Assembly (NCBI GenBank): GCA_030684515.1
Contig: JAUXVJ010000009.1
Span: 1 to 64,000 of the forward strand
Reading direction: 5' to 3'
Origin: Actinomycetota bacterium
GTDB taxonomy: Bacteria; Actinomycetota; Actinomycetes; S36-B12
Length of the DNA: 64,000 nt
Every line of letters starts with the position of its first letter. Position 1 is the stretch's first letter. Positions 35,343 through 44,564 of the stretch are shown in pieces. Under the pieces are notes generated by a model. That model was not told where the DNA came from. It did not search any database and was given only the letters and a program-made list of their open reading frames with translations. Both the position numbers and the translations under genes were made by a program.

Positions 35343-36433
35343 CCGGCGGCAGCGAACCACGAGTCCGTACTGATCATCTGGCCGTCATAGACGCGGCCGT
35401 CGATCTGCTTGTTGTAGATCGCTCCACGACTGACCAGATGAACGATGTGCGCGAGGGTTTCTCCCATTGCTGCGCGTCGCAGCATGCCTTGGGTGTTCTC
35501 CCAGCCATGCGACCAGGTCAGGTGGCTGGAGATCTCATAGGTGGTGCAACCAGGCTTCTCGTTGATCGCAGTCAGCACTTCAGTCAGACGGTCCTCATGA
35601 TGCTCATTCATCTGCGCAACGCGGGCATCTACTCCAGCGAATCGGTACTCATGAGCCGGAAGCACTTCAAGATCATTCATGCTACGGAGTGAGTTCAAGG
35701 TATTCAGGTAGGTGCCCAGTGGATCGCCTTGCTCACCTGGATGCACAGAGATGTGCGGCGAGATTCGTGGCAGCAGGTGGTCACCGCTCATCAGCAACTG
35801 GCGTTCGTCATCAATGAAGCACAAGTGGCCCGGCGAGTGACCTGGAGTCCAGAGAGCACGAATGGCAGGAGCACCTGGCAGCGGGCGCTCGCCATCTTCG
35901 ATCAGGCGGTCAGCCTGCGGCGGGCGGCCAAAGTCCACGAACTGGCCAGCGTCAATGATCAGCGATGGCATGTCTGCGATCTCCACGCCGGCACGGATCA
36001 GCCAGGTCTCTCCGCGCATCTGCATCCTGGCCGGATCAACCTGCTCGCTGATGTCTTCGGCGTCCAGTCGGTGCATCGCCACCCAAGCACCCGATGCATC
36101 GCGAATGCGTCCGGCGAGCCCAAGGTGATCAGCATGATTGTGCGTCACCAACACGCCCTCGACATCTGTGATGCTGTAGCCGATGCTCGTCAATCCGTCA
36201 TTCAGATTTGCCCATGCCTCATCGACAGGCCAGCCAGCATCCACGAGCACCACACCCGTGGGTATTTCAATGACATAGACATTGACGTAGCGCAGTGGGT
36301 TGTTGGGAAAGATCACCGGAATCGACCAGAGGCCTGGTCGCACGAGTTCAACGGGCGGCATCTCCCGACGCAGCCATGCCTCTTTCTGCAGATGACCAGT
36401 GACGGTTATCTGTGCACTTGCTGTTGCTGTCAC
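35339..36433 (-). CDS. Metallo-beta-lactamase-fold hydrolase (LACTB2-like)
   Basis: A 364-residue MBL-fold protein with the metal site THNHADHLG (HxHxDH) near residue 100, a HSPGH motif, SGDHLLPR and AHEYRF. An extra C-terminal helical region (about 280-340) resembles the winged-helix-like tail of LACTB2 and RNase-like hydrolases. Such proteins act as thioesterases, lactonases or nucleases; the reaction here is unknown. The GTG start overlaps the aldehyde dehydrogenase stop by 4 bp (GTGA), so the two genes are translationally coupled and the hydrolase may work on a thioester or lactone from that pathway. Confidence 0.85.
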   Translation of the reverse strand: MTATASAQITVTGHLQKEAWLRREMPPVELVRPGLWSIPVIFPNNPLRYVNVYVIEIPTGVVLVDAGWPVDEAWANLNDGLTSIGYSITDVEGVLVTHNHADHLGLAGRIRDASGAWVAMHRLDAEDISEQVDPARMQMRGETWLIRAGVEIADMPSLIIDAGQFVDFGRPPQADRLIEDGERPLPGAPAIRALWTPGHSPGHLCFIDDERQLLMSGDHLLPRISPHISVHPGEQGDPLGTYLNTLNSLRSMNDLEVLPAHEYRFAGVDARVAQMNEHHEDRLTEVLTAINEKPGCTTYEISSHLTWSHGWENTQGMLRRAAMGETLAHIVHLVSRGAIYNKQIDGRVYDGQMISTDSWFAAAG

Positions 36434-37860
36434 AGTGAGATTCCGAGCACCTTCGAGTCGAGGTACTCCATGATGCCTTCGCGCGCACCCTCGCGACCCA
36501 GGCCGCTTTCCTTGATGCCACCGAAGGGCACAGCTGCGGAGGTGGGGTTGATGTCGTTGACGCCGATCATCCCGAACTGCAGAGCCTCAGCGGTCTTCCA
36601 GGCCTTGCTCAAGTTCGGGGTGTAGACGTAGGCAGCCAGGCCGTAAGCAGTGTCATTGGCCATCGCGACGACATCATCGTCGTCATCGAACTCGATGACG
36701 GGCACCATTGGGCCGAAGGTCTCTTCGCGGTAGATGAGCATGTCCTCGGTGACATTGGTGATCACGGTAGGTGCCCAGAACAGGCCCTTGTCCAAGCCGT
36801 TCTCGGTCAATCGCTTTCCGCCGGTGGTAACAGTCGCGCCCTTGGCAACAGCGTCGTCAACCTGACGCTGCATCTTGTCCAGCGCGTGCTGGTCAATCAG
36901 TGGACCAACGGTGACCTTGTCATCAAGGCCGTGACCAGCGGGGAAGGAAGCCATCCGATCGGTGAGCACCTTGGTGAACTCCGCCGCTATGGACTTGTGG
37001 ACGAACAGGCGGTTCTGGGAGATGCAGGCCTGACCGGTGTTCAGCGACTTCAACGCTGCGGCACCCTTAGCCGCATTCACGGGATCGGCGTCAGCAAACA
37101 CGATGAACGGCGCGTGACCACCGAGCTCCATCGAGACGCGCTTCATGGTTGCCGCGGCCTTTGATGCAATGAGTTTGCCCACCTCAGTTGATCCGGTGAA
37201 GCTGATCTTGCGCACCGCTGGGTTGGTGAGAATCTCTTCACCGACACTGACCGGGTCATTAGTCGTCACTAGGTTGACCACACCCGCTGGCACACCGGCT
37301 TCCTCAAGGATCTTGATCGTGGCAATCGCGCACAACGGGGTCTGCTCAGCTGGCTTGACCACAATCGTGCAGCCCGCTGCCAGGGCCGGGCCGATCTTGC
37401 GGGTCAGCATCGAGATCGGGTAGTTCCACGGCGTAATGGCGGCCGCCACGCCTACCGGCTGCTGCAGGACCATGAATCGGTGATCAGCACGGGAGGACGG
37501 GATCGTCTGGCCGTAGACGCGCTTGGCCTCTTCAGCAAACCACGATAGGAAATCAGCGGCGTAGCCCACTTCGGTGCGAGCCATCCGAATTGGCTTGCCC
37601 TGCTCCTTGGTCATCAAGGTGGCCAACTCATCACGCTTGGCGTTCATCAGCGCAAAGGCCTTCATCAAGATCGCGGCCCGCTCATAGGCCGTCTTGGCGG
37701 CCCAGGCCGGGAAGGCCTCCTGCGCAGCAGCGATAGCGCGCTTCATGTCTTCAGGCGTGCCATCGGCAGCTTGGCCAAGAACCTCGCCAGTCGCCGGATC
37801 CGTGGAATCAAAGAATGTTCCTGATGAGCTTTCAACCCACTCGCCACCGATAAAAAGCAT
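36430..37860 (-). CDS. NAD(P)-dependent succinate-semialdehyde-type dehydrogenase
   Basis: A 476-residue aldehyde dehydrogenase of the GabD/SSADH type. Family marks include TKEQGKPIRMARTEV, WFAEEAKRVYG, ITPWNYPISMLTRK and the AGCTIVVKPAEQTPL cofactor region. The catalytic Glu lies in MELGGHAP and the nucleophilic Cys in GQACIS. It should oxidise succinate semialdehyde or a related short aldehyde to the acid. ATG 37860 is preferred to GTG 37878 because GGGAGA is then well spaced. It is divergent from a FadR-type regulator gene at 38044 that probably controls it. Confidence 0.9.
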   Translation of the reverse strand: MLFIGGEWVESSSGTFFDSTDPATGEVLGQAADGTPEDMKRAIAAAQEAFPAWAAKTAYERAAILMKAFALMNAKRDELATLMTKEQGKPIRMARTEVGYAADFLSWFAEEAKRVYGQTIPSSRADHRFMVLQQPVGVAAAITPWNYPISMLTRKIGPALAAGCTIVVKPAEQTPLCAIATIKILEEAGVPAGVVNLVTTNDPVSVGEEILTNPAVRKISFTGSTEVGKLIASKAAATMKRVSMELGGHAPFIVFADADPVNAAKGAAALKSLNTGQACISQNRLFVHKSIAAEFTKVLTDRMASFPAGHGLDDKVTVGPLIDQHALDKMQRQVDDAVAKGATVTTGGKRLTENGLDKGLFWAPTVITNVTEDMLIYREETFGPMVPVIEFDDDDDVVAMANDTAYGLAAYVYTPNLSKAWKTAEALQFGMIGVNDINPTSAAVPFGGIKESGLGREGAREGIMEYLDSKVLGISL

Positions 37861-38043
37861 CTCGAAGATCTCCCTCACGCGTGTTCACTGCGCGGCAGTC
37901 CGAACGCCGCAGCAGGCAGAATAGTTATCTTATTGTGTTATTAGTGCGGGTACTGGAAAGATCAGGCCAATCAGTTATAACAAGGTCAATGAGGCGTAGC
38001 ATTCGCCGATCTGGCGTCAAGCCGGAAGAACAGGAGGCTAGGG
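37861..38043. promoter_or_regulatory. Divergent control region, aldehyde dehydrogenase / FadR-type regulator
   Basis: An AT-rich stretch at 37920-37945 and TATAAC near 37975 look like promoter elements for the two divergent genes. The regulator is expected to bind here, but I could not pick out a convincing FadR-type dyad, so the region is marked without an operator. Confidence 0.45.
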
Positions 38044-38814
38044 ATGACGACTCCCGTGCCACCGCTGAGCCCCGCTGAGCCGGTCCACGTGCCAAAGACC
38101 GCAGAGGTGGTGGCGCAGGCAATCCGCAACCAGATCGTGCGCGGCGAGATCGCTGAGGGCGCTGCCCTGCCAAGCGAAGCTGAGCTCATGGTGCACTTTG
38201 GTGTCTCCCGCCCGTCCTTGCGTGAGGCCTTCCGCATTCTGGAATCCGAGAAACTCATCACGGTACGTCGTGGATCTCGAGGCGGAGCCCGAGCGACTCG
38301 ACCAGATGTCTCGGTTGCTGCTCGCTACCTGGGTCTGCTCATGCAGTTTGACGAGGTCATGCTCAGCGACGTCTTCGAGGCTCGATCAATGTTCGAGCCT
38401 CTGGCACTTCGCCTGCTGGCCCGTCGCGAGAACCGTGAAGAAGCAGCCCAGGCACTGATGCTCATCATCGATGAACTCGTCCCCGGTATTGATGCGCGGC
38501 AACGCATGGATATCTGGTCACGCTTTTATCTGGAATTGTTCAACTTCGCAGGCAACAAGACCTTGCAGCTGATGTACGGAACCCTGACTGAAGTTGTACG
38601 ACACGAGCTCTTGGATGCGTTGGTGCAAGAGGACGCCGATTCGAGAAATCCGAACTGGAAGAAGACCATCATCAAGGCGATGAATCTCGTGGCCGATGGT
38701 CGAGGCGATGAAGCCGCTGACTACTGGATGAAGCAGATGCTGATGCTTGAAGCCAAGGTGCAACAGGCGCACCAGCGCCGAACCCTTATTGATGCAACGG
38801 TGGCCTTCGCCTAG
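38044..38814 (+). CDS. FadR-subfamily GntR transcriptional regulator
   Basis: A 256-residue regulator. Residues about 15-85 form the GntR winged helix-turn-helix, with LPSEAELMVHFGVSRPSLREAF split across turn and recognition helix. The remaining part is an all-helical FCD ligand-binding domain (about 95-240) with the spaced Asp/His residues of metal-dependent FCD proteins, such as YLELFNFAGN and VVRHELL. FCD regulators sense acids of carbon metabolism. Divergent from the semialdehyde dehydrogenase-hydrolase pair, it likely represses that operon until its effector is present. GGAGG precedes ATG 38044. Confidence 0.9.
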   Translation: MTTPVPPLSPAEPVHVPKTAEVVAQAIRNQIVRGEIAEGAALPSEAELMVHFGVSRPSLREAFRILESEKLITVRRGSRGGARATRPDVSVAARYLGLLMQFDEVMLSDVFEARSMFEPLALRLLARRENREEAAQALMLIIDELVPGIDARQRMDIWSRFYLELFNFAGNKTLQLMYGTLTEVVRHELLDALVQEDADSRNPNWKKTIIKAMNLVADGRGDEAADYWMKQMLMLEAKVQQAHQRRTLIDATVAFA

Positions 38815-38830
38815 GGCGAAGACCACCGTT
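38796..38830. terminator. Bidirectional hairpin over the regulator stop codon
   Basis: Arms AACGGTGG/CCACCGTT and TTCGCC/GGCGAA, separated by one 2-base internal mismatch, with the loop formed by the stop codon TAG itself. It lies between convergent genes and can end transcription from either side, although T tracts are weak. Confidence 0.65.
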
Positions 38831-38845
38831 ATTGCTCTGGAACTG

Positions 38846-39763
38846 CTACGCCTCAATCATTGCGTGCGGGTCTGCGACATTGACCTGACGCGGCATCACC
38901 TTGGGTGCTGAACGCCAATCCGGTGTGCCGTCTTCTGGCAGACCAGCCGGGTAGCCGTCATGAATCTCGGCCCAGTGCGAGTGATTCAACTGGTGCAGGG
39001 TGAAACAAGCCTGCAGGGAGTTGTAGAAGCCCATGTTGTCGACCGTCTGGTTGACCGACTCCTTGATCAGCAGGGCAGCCATCGTTGGCAGCTCTGCGAT
39101 CCGGCGAGCGTAGGCCAGCGTCGAATCCTCAAGCTCGTCGCGGGGGAAGATCTTGCTGACCATCCCCAGATCGAAGGCTTCCTTGGCATCAACGGAGTCA
39201 CCGGTGAGCAAGAGTTCCTTGGCGCGGCGCGGGCCGAACTCCCAAGGATGGCCGAAGTACTCCACGCCACACATGCCCAGACGAGCACCGACGACGTCAG
39301 CGAACTTGGCATCATCTGCGGCCACGATCAGGTCGCAGGCCCACACCAGCATCAGTCCCGCTGCAAAGGTGGTGCCTTGAACCTGGGCGATGGTGATCTT
39401 GCGCAGATTGCGCCAGCGCAGGGTGTTCTGGAAGAAGTAGTGCCACTCCTGCAGCATGCGGTTCTCCGCACCTACGCGCGTGCCGCCATTGATCAAGGTT
39501 GAGGGGTGCTGCGTTGGACCAGGGGTCCGCTCGGCAATGGCCTCTTCTGAGCCAAGGTCGTGGCCTGAGGAGAACAGCGGTCCGACACCGCCCAGAATGA
39601 CCACGCGCACCTGATCATCGGCCTCGGCCTTCAAGAAGGCATCATCGAGTTCCACCAAGAGCCCACGGTTCTGCGCATTGCGGGTCTTGAGCCGATTCAG
39701 CATGATGCGCGCGATACGCCCGTCATCGAAGGTCTCGTAGGTCACGTACTTGTAGTCAGCCAT
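38846..39763 (-). CDS. Crotonase-family protein without hydratase glutamates
   Basis: A 305-residue crotonase-superfamily protein. The oxyanion-hole region (FSSGHDLGSE) is typical, but both glutamates of enoyl-CoA hydratase are replaced: the expected GxGxEL reads FAAGLMLV, and the second site reads FADVVGARL. It therefore probably does not hydrate; crotonases lacking these residues act as isomerases, decarboxylases or hydrolases using other side chains. The C-terminal tail after residue 255 is longer than usual. GGAG precedes ATG 39763. It is a single gene downstream of the alpha/beta hydrolase and converges with the regulator. Confidence 0.85.
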   Translation of the reverse strand: MADYKYVTYETFDDGRIARIMLNRLKTRNAQNRGLLVELDDAFLKAEADDQVRVVILGGVGPLFSSGHDLGSEEAIAERTPGPTQHPSTLINGGTRVGAENRMLQEWHYFFQNTLRWRNLRKITIAQVQGTTFAAGLMLVWACDLIVAADDAKFADVVGARLGMCGVEYFGHPWEFGPRRAKELLLTGDSVDAKEAFDLGMVSKIFPRDELEDSTLAYARRIAELPTMAALLIKESVNQTVDNMGFYNSLQACFTLHQLNHSHWAEIHDGYPAGLPEDGTPDWRSAPKVMPRQVNVADPHAMIEA

Positions 39764-39809
39764 GGCTGCTCCAGTCTTTTGAACTCAGGGGGAGAGTGCT
39801 TGTGCGAAA

Positions 39810-40523
39810 TTAGAGCAAGTCGCTGCGGTCCGCAAAGGTTATGAGCAAATCCGCAAGAGATTCCGGCGCCGAGAGCATGGGCGTGTGGTCACAGTCGAGC
39901 TCCAGATACTCCGCCCCCTGGATTCGCTGCGCTGCCTCCCGCATGGGCTCACAGGAGGTGAGCCGATCTTGGGTGCACCCCACGATGAGCGTGGGAACAT
40001 CAGGCCAGGACCACACGGGCGAGGGCTCACCAAAGGTTTCCCAGTACTGCCGACGCAGGCGGCTGGCTGCCAATTCGGCCATTTCCGGCGTGCAGGTGTT
40101 GAACATCAGATCGATGCCCACTTCAGGCGGCACTTCGGTGCTGCCATCCTCATGGCGAATCAATTCGGCCGATCGGTAGGCCTCTGTGTAGATCTCGGGG
40201 TGCAGATCGCGTTGTTGAGCCGCACTGACATCGAATTCAGGCAGCAGGGCGGCGAGCATCACCAGGCCGCAAGCACGCGGATGTGAGGCTACAAAGGGAG
40301 CGACGAGTCCCGCCAAGGAATGCCCTACAACGATGACATCACTATCGATGCGACCAATCGCTTCGAATGCAATAGCGGCATCGTCGCCGATGAAGCGTCC
40401 TGGCTGGTCGCCGGGGAGCTCGATGATCTCCGAGGCGTAGCCCGCAGCTTCCAGGAGTTGGGCGAGCGGTTTCCAGCACCATCCGCCGTGCCACGCACCG
40501 TGGATCAGCAGGAATGTGCGCAC
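39810..40523 (-). CDS. Alpha/beta hydrolase (esterase-like)
   Basis: A 237-residue alpha/beta hydrolase. LIHGAWHGGWCW near the N-terminus provides the oxyanion hole. The nucleophile Ser is in GHSLAG, the acid Asp in GCTQDRL and the His in DCDHTPML. It resembles the plant hydroxynitrile lyase/methyl-ester esterase branch (EstC, methylsalicylate esterases). No signal peptide is visible, so it works in the cytoplasm. The GTG start 40523 has weak upstream signals. Substrate unknown. Confidence 0.85.
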   Translation of the reverse strand: MRTFLLIHGAWHGGWCWKPLAQLLEAAGYASEIIELPGDQPGRFIGDDAAIAFEAIGRIDSDVIVVGHSLAGLVAPFVASHPRACGLVMLAALLPEFDVSAAQQRDLHPEIYTEAYRSAELIRHEDGSTEVPPEVGIDLMFNTCTPEMAELAASRLRRQYWETFGEPSPVWSWPDVPTLIVGCTQDRLTSCEPMREAAQRIQGAEYLELDCDHTPMLSAPESLADLLITFADRSDLL

Positions 40524-40579
40524 ATGAGCGACCCTACCTACCGGCTCGGTTCAAAGCACGACTTCGGACTGCGGCGCGA

Positions 40580-43500
40580 CTAGTTGATTACCACGCACAG
40601 CCCCGCGCTGGGCAGCCAGAAGGAACCAGGCGGGCAGGTGGGGATGGGGGTCGGGCTTGCCGATGGCGCCCGAGTCGGGGCCACTGTTGGGGTCGGACTC
40701 ACCGATGGGGCGATCACCAGACTGATCGTCACTGACGCCGAATTGCGTCCGTCACTGCCAGTGACCGTGTACACCGTGTTCCAGTTCTGCGTCGGCGTCC
40801 CAGACATGACGCCTGTGGTGGAGTTGAACCACATTCCCGCGGGTACCGCTGCCGGAGCCAATGCGTAGGTCATCGGGCCCGAGAATCCCGTCGGTCGAAG
40901 CGGCACTGATGATTGGTAGACACCTGTTGAACCCGTCAGGAATTGCTTTGTCGGGTTGATGCCCTGCACAAGCTGCGCGACGGTCAGGGTCAAGGCGGAG
41001 GTCGATGAACCCGTGCGGCCTTGCCCGGTGATCTTGAAGGTCGTTGTCGACAGCGCTTGCGATGGCGTGCCCGAGACGACGCCGCTTGCCGGATCGATGG
41101 TCAATCCAAGTGGCAGAGCAGGAGAAATCGAATACGTTGGCGCACTGACAAAGCCGGTGACCGTGAAGGGCGATGTTGGAGTGATCGGGGTGCCGACCTT
41201 GGCCAGCACGGTCTGCTGACTGGGGGCAATGGCCCACGCCGGCAGAACTTCCAGACTCAACGACGACTGGGCCTTCACCGATCCATCGACGGCGGTGATG
41301 GCGTACGCCCGCTGTGCACTGGTCTGCGTTGGAGTGCCGGAGACAACTCCGGTGCGGGCATCAAGCCGCAGCCCTGCAGGCAATGTCGGTGCAATGGTGA
41401 AGCTCGGCTTGCTGGAAAAGCCAGCAGTTTCAAAGGTGCTGGTCGGCGCTATCGCCACACCCAGGTGACCAATGGCTGTCTGCGCGACCGGCTTCAGACT
41501 TGCGCTGCCCACCTGCACGGTGACGAGCGAATTTGCAGTCGAGCGCCCGTCACTTGCAGTGACCTGATAGTTCTGCGCCGCGGCATTCACTGAAGACGAG
41601 CCGGAGATGACGCCTGTTGCGCGACTGAAGCTCAGGCCCTTGGGCAGCACAGCTGGCGAACCGTCAGGTTTGGTCAGTGAGTACTTCACTGGGCTCGAGA
41701 AGCCCTTTGCGCTGTACTCCAGGAAGTCATTACTGGCAGTTGCCAACAGGCCTGCTTGCACAGGTACAACTTTCTGACCGACATTGAGCCGGACAAGCTG
41801 TCGAGCTGGTGCCAGGGACGCTTGCTGATCACTGCAACTTGCCGGGTCGCCAAGAGTCAGATTCCAGCCATAGGCGAATTCCTGTGATTGGTTCGGCGAG
41901 AGATCTGAGGGAACGAAAGTGTCCGAGTAAGCCATGCCATAGGCCCCGGAGGGCTTTGGCGATCCGCCACCGTCGATATTGGAATGCGAACGGATGACCT
42001 CGTCATACACGTTCCATGCGTACTGTGTTGGGTTGCTCGGGGTGCCGTAACTGCCCTGGGCATTGGCGTAGGCAGCATCCAGCGGATTGCGGGTGAAGTT
42101 CTGGCCACTTGCACCGGTGTCCGTGGAGTCGGCGAATTCAGTGGTGTCCCAGTAGCCGTAGGCGAACGCGGCTATGAAGTCGCGGTAGATGGTCTTCACT
42201 GCATTTGCCCAGGCGACAGGCACCCCACCATCGGCTGCCCAGCTCAGTGCCGGTCCATACGTCGGGGCTGTGGGAGTGCCGGTGGGCAGGTAGGCAAGGA
42301 AGGGACCGTCCTGTCCATACACACCGAAGCCCGTGCCACCCTGCGTGCCCGCGCCAGAGATTCCAGCCTGCTCGATCAGCAGTTTGGGGCCCTGTTTGGT
42401 GCCTCCCGCCAGGTTGCCGGTCAGAGTCCAGATTCCGCCAGACAAGCTTGCGGTGTAGTTGAACTGCCCGCCATAGAGCTTGTCTCCGAGTTGATCGCGG
42501 ACCGTCAATGGACCCTTGACCGAGTTCACGTAATCGGTCACTTTGGGGTATCTCCCTGGAAGCTTTGCGGCTCCGACAATTCCTGCCCAGGTGCTGTTTC
42601 CAGCAAGTTGTGACGAAGCCCAAGTGCCGACAGCAGGGGTTGCCTGGGGGCTCGTGGTGTTGTAGCGCATCACGCCGGGTGTGCTCGCGGTGGTGGCATT
42701 GAGATTGAGGCCGGTCTTGGACAGCGCATTGACGATATTCACCAGGCACCCGGTATCGCGATACGTGCCGGAGATGACTGCAGAGTTCTTGTCCAGCAGT
42801 GTTGAACTCAAGGTGAAGCCGATCTGATCGATCAGGGTGAGGTCCACGTCCAGTCCACTTGAGTTGTAGGTGAACTCAACAAAGCCGTATCGCGCGAGCG
42901 ATCCCGTTGGATCAGGTGGGGATCCAGTCAGACTCTGGTTGGAGAAATAGAGGTTTCCGCTCTTGACCGGCGGGTTCAGCGTGAGAGTCGCGGTGTGCTT
43001 GACGCTGTCGTATCCCGACATGGAAGTGAAGGGAGCCGAGACCAGCTTTGCAGGGGTAATACCTGGGAACAGGTTCGGCGAGCCGCTGGTGACGGTTCCG
43101 CCTCCTGTGGGATCACCCAGCACCGAGATATAGAGCGACTTGTCGCTCACTCCTGTTCTTGGCACCCCCGCGGTGTGTGGATTGGTGATGGTCACCGTGA
43201 TAGGTCCCTGGTACGGGGGATCAAAAGTGAAGCCAGAGGTGGGCGGCACGCTGGGCACTGCGGCCGGCACGCTCGCCACTGAGTATCCAGCCAGTCTGCT
43301 TCCTGCGGCAGGCATGCCAATGACCACTGAGCACTCGCCAGCTGGGACCCCTGCCGGAACAGTGACGGACAACTGCGTGGGATCAGCCGCTGGCTGGACC
43401 AAGGCTGCCGGGTAGGTGCCCTGAGGATTGGTGGCTGGGCAGTAGTTGAAGGACACCCCAGTGGCCCCCGCCAAGGAGCTGGTGGCCGAGACAGTGATCT

Positions 43501-44284
43501 TCTGAAGGGAACCGGCAACTTGATTCTCAGCGCCGTGATACGTGCTCAACGAGATCGCCGGGACGTTTGGCTGCGCCCACACGCCGGGAGCGTTCGGAGT
43601 GTTCGTCGTGATCACATTGCCAGAGGCCAAGGTGACCGACACTGGGCAAGCACCTGCAGTCACCTTCGCAAATGATCCTGGAGTGACCGTCATCTGCAAA
43701 CCGTTGGGCTTCACCACAGCCGTGGCAGGCACGCTGACATTGCCGCCGGCAGTCGCTGGGCAATTGAGGCTGACCGAGGTGAGTCCAGCCAACGTGGTGT
43801 CGCCAATGCCAGCGGTCGGATTGGCGACTGAGGCCGTGAACAGGAAGTAGCCGCCGCCTTCAGTGGGAAGGATCGAAGGCGCGATTCCCGTTGCTGTGAC
43901 AAACGCAACGCTCGTTGCTGTCCAGCCATAGTTGCCCACGATCGTCGATGACCCACCCGTGTTCACCTGGACCTGGCACGAGGCTTTGTCAGCGAAACTC
44001 GGCACCATCGCTATGAGCTGTGAACTCGACACAAAGGTTGTCGCCGGAGTTGGGGCTCCAGGCAAAGTACAAGAGGTGAAGCCAACTTTGGAAGCCGAGG
44101 TGAAGCCACTGCCAAGCACAGTTACCTTGGTTGTCACCCCACCAACCGCTGCACCCAGTCCTGGCGTCACGGAGCCAGCGGCCTGCGCCGCAGATAGCGG
44201 CACGATGAGACTGGCGGCCAGCAAGGCAAGCGCCGAAGATACGGCAACCAGGCTGAGTCGAATCCCTTTGAACTGATCAGCCAT
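40580..44284 (-). CDS. Secreted GH64-like beta-1,3-glucanase with TIG and putative Ig repeats
   Basis: A 1234-residue exported protein. Signal peptide: hydrophobic residues 10-30, cleavage near AQA-A (about 36). An IPT/TIG-like domain follows (about 37-125) with GLGAAVGGVTTKVTVLGSGF, then a linker region. The central part (about 355-815) matches GH64 laminaripentaose-producing beta-1,3-glucanases. Its VEFTYNSSGLDV segment has a Glu (E470) and an Asp 16 residues on (D486), the spacing I recall for the two GH64 catalytic residues. Four putative Ig repeats (about 835-1191), each ending in a V-SGTP-type turn, and a Pro/Thr tail complete it. No LPXTG anchor. Probably degrades glucan outside the cell. 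The GH64 assignment is from pattern memory. Confidence 0.75.
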   Translation of the reverse strand: MADQFKGIRLSLVAVSSALALLAASLIVPLSAAQAAGSVTPGLGAAVGGVTTKVTVLGSGFTSASKVGFTSCTLPGAPTPATTFVSSSQLIAMVPSFADKASCQVQVNTGGSSTIVGNYGWTATSVAFVTATGIAPSILPTEGGGYFLFTASVANPTAGIGDTTLAGLTSVSLNCPATAGGNVSVPATAVVKPNGLQMTVTPGSFAKVTAGACPVSVTLASGNVITTNTPNAPGVWAQPNVPAISLSTYHGAENQVAGSLQKITVSATSSLAGATGVSFNYCPATNPQGTYPAALVQPAADPTQLSVTVPAGVPAGECSVVIGMPAAGSRLAGYSVASVPAAVPSVPPTSGFTFDPPYQGPITVTITNPHTAGVPRTGVSDKSLYISVLGDPTGGGTVTSGSPNLFPGITPAKLVSAPFTSMSGYDSVKHTATLTLNPPVKSGNLYFSNQSLTGSPPDPTGSLARYGFVEFTYNSSGLDVDLTLIDQIGFTLSSTLLDKNSAVISGTYRDTGCLVNIVNALSKTGLNLNATTASTPGVMRYNTTSPQATPAVGTWASSQLAGNSTWAGIVGAAKLPGRYPKVTDYVNSVKGPLTVRDQLGDKLYGGQFNYTASLSGGIWTLTGNLAGGTKQGPKLLIEQAGISGAGTQGGTGFGVYGQDGPFLAYLPTGTPTAPTYGPALSWAADGGVPVAWANAVKTIYRDFIAAFAYGYWDTTEFADSTDTGASGQNFTRNPLDAAYANAQGSYGTPSNPTQYAWNVYDEVIRSHSNIDGGGSPKPSGAYGMAYSDTFVPSDLSPNQSQEFAYGWNLTLGDPASCSDQQASLAPARQLVRLNVGQKVVPVQAGLLATASNDFLEYSAKGFSSPVKYSLTKPDGSPAVLPKGLSFSRATGVISGSSSVNAAAQNYQVTASDGRSTANSLVTVQVGSASLKPVAQTAIGHLGVAIAPTSTFETAGFSSKPSFTIAPTLPAGLRLDARTGVVSGTPTQTSAQRAYAITAVDGSVKAQSSLSLEVLPAWAIAPSQQTVLAKVGTPITPTSPFTVTGFVSAPTYSISPALPLGLTIDPASGVVSGTPSQALSTTTFKITGQGRTGSSTSALTLTVAQLVQGINPTKQFLTGSTGVYQSSVPLRPTGFSGPMTYALAPAAVPAGMWFNSTTGVMSGTPTQNWNTVYTVTGSDGRNSASVTISLVIAPSVSPTPTVAPTRAPSASPTPIPTCPPGSFWLPSAGLCVVIN

Positions 44285-44369
44285 GACATCCCCGTCTCAA
44301 TGAGTTGGCAAGACTCTAGGGGGCGTCAGGCACCGGCGACGACAAAGCCCCGCGTGCAAGAATCCATGC

Positions 44370-44564
44370 ATGAAGACCTACGCAATCACCGGCATGACCT
44401 GCGCAAACTGCGTTCGCCATGTGACTGAGGCAATCGAATCAGTCGATGGCGTGACTGGGGTGCGAGTAGACCTCGACAGCGCAAGCGCGGAAGTTCATGG
44501 TGAGGTTTCTGCTGCAGCGCTCGCCGATGCAGTACGCGAGGCCGGCTACTCGCTGAGCGCCTAG
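44370..44564 (+). CDS. Heavy-metal-associated (HMA) domain protein, CopZ-like
   Basis: A 64-residue single-domain protein with the metal-binding motif GMTCANC (Cys11 and Cys14), followed by the babbab HMA fold ending AVREAGYSLSA. These act as copper chaperones or store copper, passing it to P-type ATPases. No ATPase or copper regulator gene is near, so its partner lies elsewhere. It converges with the TesB gene by a 4-bp overlap of stops. The start is ATG 44370, with no strong ribosome site. Confidence 0.88.
   Translation: MKTYAITGMTCANCVRHVTEAIESVDGVTGVRVDLDSASAEVHGEVSAAALADAVREAGYSLSA

Noticed and set aside
37861-38043. FadR-type operator in the divergent regulator spacer
   Set aside because: I tested several dyads (for example around 37956-37975), but none has well-spaced arms that stand out from chance.
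40956-41593. Plus-strand frames antisense to the Ig repeats of the large secreted protein
   Set aside because: They arise from the repeated composition of the sense gene and carry no motif or ribosome site.
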